DNA of 10,791 nucleotides, taken from the NCBI GenBank assembly GCA_964609495.1, contig CAZSTA010000123.1:1-10791 (forward strand), written 5' to 3'. This document shows, one piece after another, positions 1 through 5,476 of this stretch. Positions within the stretch are counted from its first letter, which is position 1; each line of letters starts with the position of its first letter. This DNA comes from CAZSTA01 sp964609495 [NCBI: uncultured bacterium] (lineage in GTDB: Bacteria; CAZSTA01). The position numbers and the translations under genes were made by a program. The notes beneath the pieces are model-generated. The model was not told where the DNA came from. It made no database searches and saw only the letters and a program-made list of their open reading frames with translations.

Positions 1-1
1 A

Positions 2-538
2 GATATCCCGCTGATCCCCGTCCCCGGACCAACCGCCCCGATAATTAGTCTTGTCATCTCTGGTCTTCCCACCCTCCGCTTTGTATATGAAGGTTTTCTG
101 CCCAATAAGAAGAAGCCTAGAAGAGAGATATTAGAAAAGCTTCGTGGCGAGACGAGAACGATAATTATATTTTCCGCTCCCCACAGATTGGTGGAAACTT
201 TAAGGGATATTTTCGATATATTAGGAGATAGGAACATAGCTATTGTCAGAGAGCTTACGAAGAAGTTTGAGGAGGTTATTCGGGGAAGGATAAGCGAGGT
301 TTTAGATCACTTCTCCCAAACCAAGCCTCAAGGTGAGATCACCATTATCTTGGCAGGTGCTGAGGAGAAAGGCAATAATATCCCTAGTGATATAGATGAA
401 GCTGAGATAGTCGCCAAGTTGCAAATATTGATCGAGGAAGGAGAAATATCTAAGAAGCACGCGATTAGGGTCTTGGCGAAGTTATTGCAGATACCTAAGA
501 GCAAGATCTACAAAATAGCCACAGACAGATATCCTTAG
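2..538 (+). CDS. rsmI: RsmI, 16S rRNA (cytidine-1402-2'-O)-methyltransferase, C-terminal 178 residues (5' end outside window)
   Basis: The reading frame is open from base 2 to the TAG at 536-538. It translates without a break into the C-terminal two thirds of RsmI, which uses SAM to methylate the ribose 2'-OH of C1402 in the 16S rRNA decoding centre. Recognisable family blocks, in order, are IPVPGPTAPI, SGLPTLRFVYEGFLP followed by NKKKPRR, IIIFSAPHRLVETL, and the RELTKKFEEVIRGRISEVL block. A short lysine-rich helical tail follows (about the last 35 residues, KKHAIRVLAKLLQIPKSKIYK). RsmI is usually about 270-290 residues, so roughly the first 100 lie upstream. The TTG at 188 is internal and not a start, because homology continues upstream of it. 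The protein is cytoplasmic. The family call is secure; the missing N-terminus cannot be assessed. Confidence 0.95.
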   Translation, partial: DIPLIPVPGPTAPIISLVISGLPTLRFVYEGFLPNKKKPRREILEKLRGETRTIIIFSAPHRLVETLRDIFDILGDRNIAIVRELTKKFEEVIRGRISEVLDHFSQTKPQGEITIILAGAEEKGNNIPSDIDEAEIVAKLQILIEEGEISKKHAIRVLAKLLQIPKSKIYKIATDRYP

Positions 539-562
539 CTACTTGTGATCTCAATTTCTATC

Positions 563-582
563 TTCAACTTTCCGAAGTTGGA
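563..582 (+). promoter_or_regulatory. Hairpin with UNCG-type tetraloop touching the Shine-Dalgarno of the propeller gene
   Basis: CAACTT (565-570) and AAGTTG (575-580) are a perfect inverted repeat around TCCG. One G-U pair and one U-A pair extend the stem to 563/582. UCCG fits the stable UNCG tetraloop class. The stem ends where the AAAGGAG ribosome-binding site (582-588) begins. It has no U-tract, so it is not a standard intrinsic terminator. It could mark the end of the rsmI transcript or tune translation of the next gene; its function is inferred. Confidence 0.4.
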
Positions 583-591
583 AAGGAGCTG

Positions 592-1473
592 ATGTCCATA
601 AAACTCAAAGTCATAATCTGCGTCTTAGCGATAGTTTCCCTTTCTGCTGTTCAGGGAGAAAGACCGAGATTAGCGGAGAGCGGAAAGATAGCCTTCGTCT
701 CTGATAGAGAAGGCAACTTTGATGTGTTCCTTATGAACCCCGAGGGAGGAGGACAGCTTAGATTGACGAACAACAGTGCTCACGATGATGGGCCTTCCCT
801 ATCTCCTGATGGGAAGAAGGTGGCCTTCTACTCAGGAAGAAATATCAATTTTGAGATATATTCGCTTGAGATAGGGGATGGAACAAATACTAGATTAACG
901 ACCGATGGTGGAGATGATTGGGATCCAGCTTGGTCGCCAAGAAGGGGAGACGAGATCGCTTTTGTCTCTAACCGTGACGGAAATCTTGAGATATACAAGA
1001 TGAAACCCGATGGCGCTGAGCAAGTTAACCTAACTAAGAATCCATATAAGGATTATAGTCCGACTTGGTCACCTGATGGTGAGAGAATCGCTTTCGTCTC
1101 CGATCGAGACATCAATTATGAGATCTTTGGGATGAACACCGATGGAAGCGAACAGATCAATCTTACCAATAACAATGCTGATGATTGGGATCCAGCTTGG
1201 TCACCAAGAGGAGATAAGATCGCCTTCACCTCCGATCGCGACGGAAACTTCGAGATCTACGTAATGAACACTGATGGAAGCGATCAGGTGAACTTGACGC
1301 ACAATAGTGCGAATGATTTCTCTCCCACCTGGTCTCCTGACGGCAGAAAGATCGCCTTCGTTTCGAGTCGCAAGGTGAATTATGAGATCTATGTGATGAA
1401 TGCTAATGGAAGTGATCCAGGAAATATAACGAATAATGAGGCAGATGATTGGGCGCCTAGTTGGGGACCGTAA
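592..1473 (+). CDS. Secreted six-bladed PD40/TolB-like beta-propeller protein
   Basis: The protein has 293 residues. The ATG follows AAAGGAG (582-588) with a short 3-base spacer. Residues 1-22 look like a signal peptide (basic MSIKLK, then a hydrophobic run, then SAVQG), so the product should be exported. The rest is six tandem PD40 (WD40-like, TolB-type) blades of about 44 residues starting near residue 32. Each reads roughly [KR]IAFVS-DRDGN-[FY]EIY-MNTDG-x-Q-NLT-NN-(A)DD-SPTWSPDG. The blades alternate between two subtypes: blades 1, 3 and 5 carry DGN and end in SPDG, while blades 2, 4 and 6 carry IN[YF] and an ADDWDPAWSP block. No catalytic domain or TolB N-terminal domain is present, so this is a stand-alone propeller. 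Such proteins usually bind proteins or glycans outside the cytoplasm; the partner is unknown. It is not TolB of a Tol-Pal operon, since no tol or pal genes are nearby. Confidence 0.85.
   Translation: MSIKLKVIICVLAIVSLSAVQGERPRLAESGKIAFVSDREGNFDVFLMNPEGGGQLRLTNNSAHDDGPSLSPDGKKVAFYSGRNINFEIYSLEIGDGTNTRLTTDGGDDWDPAWSPRRGDEIAFVSNRDGNLEIYKMKPDGAEQVNLTKNPYKDYSPTWSPDGERIAFVSDRDINYEIFGMNTDGSEQINLTNNNADDWDPAWSPRGDKIAFTSDRDGNFEIYVMNTDGSDQVNLTHNSANDFSPTWSPDGRKIAFVSSRKVNYEIYVMNANGSDPGNITNNEADDWAPSWGP
685..1470 (+). repeat. Internal coding repeat: three two-blade units of about 264-267 bp
   Basis: Six blades of about 132 bp form three tandem pairs. An identical 23-base segment at 913-935 recurs at 1180-1202, 267 bp apart. 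A partial copy starts at 1444, another 264 bp on, with GATGATTGGG conserved. At the protein level blades 1/3/5 resemble each other, as do blades 2/4/6, so the duplicated unit was a blade pair rather than a single blade. Confidence 0.75.
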
Positions 1474-1529
1474 TTATGTCTCTTATATAAAGGGGTCGCA
1501 TAAAAATTTATAAAGAGAGGTGAAAGGAT

Positions 1530-2672
1530 ATGAAATGGTCGTTTAAGATAGGGGAGGTAAAGGGAATTGAGATCAAAGTTCATCTCACCTTTTTAATTAT
1601 CGTCGCTTGGGCTGCTTTCTACTGGGGAGTAGCTCTAAAGGGGGGAGTAGGCGGGGCTATCTTCGGGGTAATACTTATCTGTCTCCTATTTGGCTGTGTA
1701 GTGCTTCACGAATTATCTCATAGCTTCCAAGCTATTCGTTACGGATACAAAGTTGAAGATATAACCCTCCTCCCCATAGGTGGAATGGCTAAGATGGAAA
1801 GCATTCCTGAAGATCCCGCTCAGGAACTTCGTATGTCTATCGCGGGTCCTATGACCAACTTTGCAATAGCTCTTGTCCTATGGATACTGATAAAAATCTT
1901 CTTCGCAGGGCAGAGCACCCCTGGATTATATCAGGTTATGACGGAGATCAGCTTTAGAGGATTAATCCACTACCTATTCGTCATTAATATTATGCTGGGT
2001 GCATTCAACCTTATTCCTGCTTTTCCGATGGATGGAGGGCGAGTCCTTAGGGCGATCCTAGCCAAGAATATGGATTATGCTAAAGCTACTACTATAGCGG
2101 CTATGATTGGTCAGGGCTTAGCTATACTCATGGGAATGGCGGGATTCTTCATGGGTAACTTCTTTTTGATTTTGATCGCTATCTTCATCTACATGGGAGC
2201 AGAACAAGAGGGCAAGGTGACAGAGATAAAGAGTGTTCTTCGAGAATTAATTGTGGAGCAAGTGATGACCAGGGATATAAAGAGCGTCTCTTCTAGTACT
2301 CCTCTATCGGAGGTGATCGAGATCATCCTGCACAGCTATCAAGAGGACTTTCCAGTTGTGGATAACGATAAATTAGTAGGAATTCTTCCCCGTTCCTCTA
2401 TCATCTCCACGCTACATAGATCTTCTGCGGATACGCCGGTCAAACAGGCAATGAAGGAGGATTTCCCTGTAGTAACCCTTAAAACCCCGCTATCGGAAGT
2501 ATATCAGAAGATAATGGAAACCAGGATTAAGGTTATCCCAGTGATGGAGGGAGATAAATTCCAGGGGATAATAAATTTGGAGGATATAAGCGAGGCATAT
2601 ATGCTACTTTCGGCGGCAGGAGAGAGGCGAAGATCGGGGCTATCGAAACAGCAAGCTACAAAGAAGGAGTAA
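1530..2672 (+). CDS. Site-2-type membrane zinc metalloprotease (M50B) with two C-terminal CBS domains
   Basis: The protein has 380 residues. The ATG follows GAGAGGTG (1515-1522) with 7-base spacing. It is a polytopic membrane protease of the S2P class, which cleaves transmembrane segments. The zinc motif HELSH (H60, E61, H64) sits in a hydrophobic helix, and the second metal-ligand motif NLIPAFPMDGG supplies D168 near residues 160-170. Membrane segments lie at about 18-33, 41-60, 108-125, 146-165 and 186-222. From about residue 243 there are two CBS motifs: VMTRDI to the LVGILPRSS block (about 245-295), and the PVKQAM to FQGIINLEDI block (about 303-355). The CBS pair probably binds an adenosyl nucleotide and controls activity, as in the known M50-CBS subfamily. 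The substrate is unknown; no sigma/anti-sigma pair lies beside it. It starts 56 bp after the propeller gene and may share its transcript. Confidence 0.93.
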   Translation: MKWSFKIGEVKGIEIKVHLTFLIIVAWAAFYWGVALKGGVGGAIFGVILICLLFGCVVLHELSHSFQAIRYGYKVEDITLLPIGGMAKMESIPEDPAQELRMSIAGPMTNFAIALVLWILIKIFFAGQSTPGLYQVMTEISFRGLIHYLFVINIMLGAFNLIPAFPMDGGRVLRAILAKNMDYAKATTIAAMIGQGLAILMGMAGFFMGNFFLILIAIFIYMGAEQEGKVTEIKSVLRELIVEQVMTRDIKSVSSSTPLSEVIEIILHSYQEDFPVVDNDKLVGILPRSSIISTLHRSSADTPVKQAMKEDFPVVTLKTPLSEVYQKIMETRIKVIPVMEGDKFQGIINLEDISEAYMLLSAAGERRRSGLSKQQATKKE

Positions 2673-2789
2673 CCTCTTTTATGTAATAGAGGGCTTCCTC
2701 TAATACTATAGACCTCAACTATCCATAAATAGTGCTTGTATTCACAGGGATATCCAAAAGCCTTAGATACCAGAAAAGCTGAATCCTAT

Positions 2790-2812
2790 GGTGAGCTGGG
2801 TGTTTGCTCACC
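2790..2812 (+). terminator. 7-bp perfect hairpin, weak terminator candidate
   Basis: GGTGAGC (2790-2796) and GCTCACC (2806-2812) pair perfectly around a 9-base loop. The following sequence, TCGATATTATATT, is AU-rich but has no clean U-run, so intrinsic termination for the upstream operon is possible but weakly supported. Confidence 0.3.
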
Positions 2813-2856
2813 TCGATATTATATTCACTCAACCTTTTTGTAGTATATCATAAAAC

Positions 2857-2896
2857 TGAACTAAAATCGAGAGTTCCCTAATGGATTTTAGCTTCA
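2857..2896. repeat. Imperfect 12-bp inverted repeat
   Basis: CTAAAATC (2861-2868) and GATTTTAG (2884-2891) are perfect complements around a 15-base loop. TGAA (2857-2860) pairs with TTCA (2893-2896) if C2892 is bulged. There is no tail of Ts on either side. Function is unknown; a mobile-element remnant or a structured leader are both possible. Confidence 0.35.
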
Positions 2897-2999
2897 CATT
2901 ATAGAGAAGGAAAGGATGACCAGAAAAAGAAGCCTCCTATTAAGGGAGGGCCTTTAAGATCAAGAAATTATGACATCACTTGCTAAGTAATGAAATTCC

Positions 3000-3028
3000 T
3001 TGACAAAGATTATATACTATGCTAAAAT
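3000..3028 (+). promoter_or_regulatory. Strong sigma70-type promoter for the FGE-like gene
   Basis: A perfect -35 TTGACA (3000-3005), a 17-base spacer and a -10 TAAAAT (3023-3028, 5 of 6 consensus) with an extended -10 TG at 3020-3021. The predicted start of transcription is near 3035, leaving a leader of about 30 bases to the ATG at 3065, with AAGAGGT (3051-3057) as ribosome-binding site. Confidence 0.75.
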
Positions 3029-3064
3029 AAAATTAACTTATAGGCTTAAGAAGAGGTATAAGCT

Positions 3065-3763
3065 ATGGGTAAGATAGAAGAGGGCATGGTTCTCGTTCAA
3101 GCAGGAGAGTTTATTATGGGAAGCGATTATGAAGAAGCCTCAGAGCTATCTCGTGGAGTAGATATATTTCTCGATGAAGAGATAGTATTTGATGAAAGCA
3201 AACGGAAAGTTTATGTTGATGCCTTCTATATCGATATATACCCAGTAACTAATGCTCGATACAAAAAATTTATTGAGGCCACTGGGTATCCAGCCCCTTA
3301 TGTAAATGAGGATTGGGCTCGTCCCTACAGTTGGGAAAATGATGTCTATCCTAGGGGTAAGGACGATCATCCAGTGGTGTTAGTAACTTGGGAAGATGCT
3401 CAAGCTTACGTCGAATGGGCGGGAAAAAGACTTCCCACCGAGGAGGAATGGGAGAAGACTGCTAGGGGAACTGATGGAAGATATTGGCCTTGGGGAAATA
3501 ATTGGGATAAAGATCTTGCTAATAGCTGGGAATATGGCCCTCGAACCACTACTCCAGTAGCAGCTTATCCTAAAGGGGTTAGTCCTTATGGATGCTATGA
3601 TATGGCGGGAAATGTTTGGGAGTGGGTCGAGGAAGAGGGGATAATACGCGGGGGATCTTGGGGCAGCTTCGCGGCCTGTGTTCGTTGCACCTCCCGAGGA
3701 GAAATTATTCCGACTTATAGAGCCGCTTATATAGGTTTCCGCAGTGCTAAGAGCGCGGAATAA
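3065..3763 (+). CDS. FGE/SUMF1-fold (formylglycine-generating-enzyme-like) protein lacking the usual Cys pair
   Basis: The protein has 232 residues, no signal peptide, and is probably cytoplasmic. The ATG follows AAGAGGT with 7-base spacing. Family blocks in order are MVLVQAGEFIMGS (8-20), FYIDIYPVTNARYKKF (54-69), HPVVLVTWEDAQAYVEWAG (102-120), KRLPTEEEWEKTARG (121-135), YGCYDMAGNVWEW (175-187), RGGSW (195-199) and IGFRSA (223-228). This is the C-type-lectin-like SUMF1/FGE-sulfatase fold. True FGE oxidises a sulfatase cysteine to formylglycine and has two copper-binding cysteines in RGGS-x-x-C-x4-C. Here that stretch reads RGGSWGSFAACVRC, so the first position is Ser, and C205/C208 sit at different spacing. 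The loop between WEW and RGGSW is only about 7 residues, much shorter than usual. The fold is sure; FGE activity is doubtful. Alternatives are a non-catalytic binding protein or another SUMF1-family activity. A sulfatase-fold gene lies 1.7 kb downstream. Confidence 0.85.
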   Translation: MGKIEEGMVLVQAGEFIMGSDYEEASELSRGVDIFLDEEIVFDESKRKVYVDAFYIDIYPVTNARYKKFIEATGYPAPYVNEDWARPYSWENDVYPRGKDDHPVVLVTWEDAQAYVEWAGKRLPTEEEWEKTARGTDGRYWPWGNNWDKDLANSWEYGPRTTTPVAAYPKGVSPYGCYDMAGNVWEWVEEEGIIRGGSWGSFAACVRCTSRGEIIPTYRAAYIGFRSAKSAE

Positions 3764-3840
3764 GTTGGGTATTTCGATGAATCCCCAGAGAATATCCAGA
3801 AAATCTCAACCGAGTTTATAAATTGAAGGGGGCTTCTGCG

Positions 3841-4857
3841 ATGAAGCGGAAATTTTTATCTTTATTTCTAATGCTATTCTTGATCCTTACTCTAAACGAG
3901 GTGCTAGCTGTCGATTTAGAAACTACAAAGAGCGGTACTCAGGCTAAGTCTGAGCTAAAAGGCACGATCCTTGAGGCTGGAGTGGAGAAGAGGATAGAAG
4001 CCCAGATAGCACCAGCTTATATAAACGGCATGAAGATGAGCCGTAATGTTATCATCTACCAGGGGAGAATCCTAGCACCTCCTGAAGTTTTTAAAGAGGA
4101 TATGGGAGCTGAGGTGAAATGGGACCCCGAAAGAAACACGGTGACTATAACTAAGGGTAAAATCTCCATAAGGATGACTCCGGGTGTTAAGCGGGTCTTC
4201 ATAAATAAGATAGGGAAGCCACTTGATATCCCTCCTATCGTTATCGATAATGAACAACTTATGATCCCTTTACGTTTCGTCAGTGAACAACTTGGCTATA
4301 TGGTGAACTGGGCCGATCGAAGGGCCCTCCTAGAAGAGAGACCGAAAGCTAAGGATATCTTCGATGATGTCCTTATGAGAATAATAACTTGGGTTGATTA
4401 TCTGCTCGCCCAGATCCTTGATTTGATACCATACGCCTTGCCTCCTATCGCTAAATCCCTCTTAGGAGTTATAATAGGGATAATCATCGGACTAATTTTG
4501 AGATGGTTTCTCGTCCAGGTTAGAAATCTCGGTGGGATCCTGATCGCCTCGACGATATCCGTTGCCTTAGTCCTCATCATATTCATCTTTGTTCTTCCTG
4601 CCCTAGGTTATAATGTCATAAATTGGGAGAAGATAAGTCAGGATATGCATAGACAAATGGCGGAGCTTACCGGGAGAGAGAGTACTCAGCGATCGGTAAG
4701 CCTCTCTGCAGAGTTACTCAAGAAGAATGTACTAGTTATAGTAGGGATCTTTATCGGCTTTATAGTTCTGGGGATCATCCTTGCGATCATAAGAGGTCGG
4801 AGAACATCTCGCAGCTCAAGGGAAGGAGGAACTACGGCTTCCAGAACCACAAGTTAA
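3841..4857 (+). CDS. Exported stalk-domain (CuAO-N-like) protein with C-terminal three-helix FUN14-like membrane module
   Basis: I choose the ATG at 3841 (338 residues) over an upstream TTG at 3823, because AAGGGGG (3826-3832) lies 8 bases before this ATG and a clean signal peptide (MKRKFL, hydrophobic core, ending VLA at about residue 23) then starts the protein. Residues about 62-165 match the copper amine oxidase N-terminal-like stalk domain, with its two halves GAEVKWDPERNTVTI and LMIPLRFVSEQLGYMVNW. Three membrane helices follow (about 200-226, 230-255, 296-318). The pattern G-x3-G-x3-GLILR, LGYNVINWEKI, then N-x-G-rich helix and RGRR resembles FUN14-family topology. Basic residues place the stalk and the loop between helices 2 and 3 outside the cytoplasm. 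The tail is Arg/Ser/Thr-rich. The role is unknown; envelope anchoring of the stalk domain is an inference. It is separated by 13 bp from a related downstream gene. Confidence 0.75.
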   Translation: MKRKFLSLFLMLFLILTLNEVLAVDLETTKSGTQAKSELKGTILEAGVEKRIEAQIAPAYINGMKMSRNVIIYQGRILAPPEVFKEDMGAEVKWDPERNTVTITKGKISIRMTPGVKRVFINKIGKPLDIPPIVIDNEQLMIPLRFVSEQLGYMVNWADRRALLEERPKAKDIFDDVLMRIITWVDYLLAQILDLIPYALPPIAKSLLGVIIGIIIGLILRWFLVQVRNLGGILIASTISVALVLIIFIFVLPALGYNVINWEKISQDMHRQMAELTGRESTQRSVSLSAELLKKNVLVIVGIFIGFIVLGIILAIIRGRRTSRSSREGGTTASRTTS

Positions 4858-4870
4858 CAATTTTACGTTT

Positions 4871-5326
4871 ATGTTATTATTTTATCTTCTTCAAATTTTT
4901 TTGGGCTTTACCGCGGGAATAGTTCTTGGAATGATTCTAAAAACTGTTTTCCAGCGTGGGAGCATAGTGAAAATTCTTATAACTATAGCTGTCATAATTA
5001 TTTTCCTTCTCTCCTTCGTTTACCTAATTTCTCCTGAGCATCTTACCGAATTTATCCCGAAGGTTGGGGATAAACTTTTATCTTTAATTGATGATTTTGA
5101 TCTATACCAACTGCGATATCTAGCAGAGGATAATATTATTACTATCATCTCCTATTTACTGGGAACAATTACCGGGTGGATGTTGACTGGAAGGGTTATC
5201 TTTATAAGAGGTAGCAAAATGCCTAAGAGAGTAGCTTATGAAGTCAAACAGACTAAGAAAGAGCCGAAGGGAGAAGAACAAAAGCCACCTCCTCAACAAG
5301 AAGATAGAAGGGGGAACTATGTATGA
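4871..5326 (+). CDS. Three-helix membrane protein, paralogue of the preceding protein's membrane module
   Basis: The protein has 151 residues. Predicted membrane helices are at about 3-24, 32-52 and 88-108, followed by a Lys/Glu/Pro/Gln-rich cytoplasmic tail (about 112-151). Layout and key positions parallel the C-terminal module of the upstream gene: a glycine-spaced first helix ending in MILK (GLILR upstream), a basic turn, an I/V/L-rich second helix, an amphipathic outer loop of about 35 residues, and a glycine-containing third helix ending in a basic patch. The FUN14-like assignment is tentative. No clear Shine-Dalgarno precedes the ATG. It lies 13 bp after the previous stop, so translation may be coupled. 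Its TGA (5324-5326) overlaps the ATG (5323-5325) of a URO-D remnant. No function can be assigned beyond a membrane partner of the stalk protein. Confidence 0.65.
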   Translation: MLLFYLLQIFLGFTAGIVLGMILKTVFQRGSIVKILITIAVIIIFLLSFVYLISPEHLTEFIPKVGDKLLSLIDDFDLYQLRYLAEDNIITIISYLLGTITGWMLTGRVIFIRGSKMPKRVAYEVKQTKKEPKGEEQKPPPQQEDRRGNYV

Positions 5327-5445
5327 ATAATAGGGAAAGGGTAAACCGAGCTGTAAAATTCCAAAAACCAGATCGAGTCTCAGTTATGCGTGCCTACCTG
5401 CCTGAGGCTATTTTAACTCTCCACTGGGAGATATCTATTAGTTAG
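5323..5445 (+). pseudogene. N-terminal remnant (40 codons) of a URO-D-family gene
   Basis: The ATG overlaps the preceding stop as ATGA, and the frame closes at TAG 5443-5445. The peptide begins NNRERVNRAVKFQKPDRVSV, which is the characteristic start of uroporphyrinogen-decarboxylase-like proteins (R-E-R-V-x-x-A-L-x-F-x-x-P-D-R-V-P). That family runs to about 330-380 residues, but here only the first 40 or so remain. No continuation in any frame is visible before the sulfatase-fold gene at 5477. The full-length URO-D-like gene at 9540 has a different N-terminus, so this is not a copy of it. A deletion or insertion breakpoint probably lies at about 5420-5460. Translation of a short peptide by coupling remains possible. 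Confidence 0.65.
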
Positions 5446-5476
5446 CAACATAAAAAGAAAGAGAGGTAAAAGGTTA

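Larger units (their letters stand above)
2673..3064. other. 392-bp intergenic region, no convincing gene
   Basis: No open frame of useful length with homology-like sequence is visible on either strand. The stretch is AT-rich. It holds three inverted repeats (2790-2812, 2857-2896, 2933-2949) and a strong promoter at its right end (3000-3028). A frame from 2733 to a TAG at about 2841 stays open for 36 codons and a 13-codon ATG frame lies at 2916-2957; neither is recognisable. This may be an eroded gene plus a transcript end and start. Confidence 0.6.

Noticed and set aside
592-1473. Calling the propeller protein TolB
   Set aside because: It lacks the TolB N-terminal domain and any tol/pal neighbours; only PD40 blades are present.
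1389-1583. Minus-strand open frames here and at 3146-3370, 4072-4257, 4398-4586, 6479-6730, 7809-8078, 8442-8627, 8910-9128, 9536-9751 and 10470-10673
   Set aside because: They lie opposite well-supported + strand genes and show no recognisable protein family.
2933-2949. CCTCC/GGAGG hairpin as an intrinsic terminator
   Set aside because: The T-rich tail lies only on the minus-strand side and no minus-strand gene ends here; the stem is only 5 bp.
2916-2957. 13-codon ATG frame with an upstream GGAAAGG-like ribosome-binding site
   Set aside because: Too short, no codon run typical of a leader peptide, and no attenuator downstream.
3823-3840. TTG at 3823 as start of the stalk-domain protein
   Set aside because: It overlaps the AAGGGGG ribosome-binding site of the ATG at 3841, which begins a standard signal peptide.
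5417-5430. CTCTC/GGGAG hairpin before the sulfatase-fold gene
   Set aside because: A 5-bp stem with one G-U pair and no U-tract is within chance expectation.
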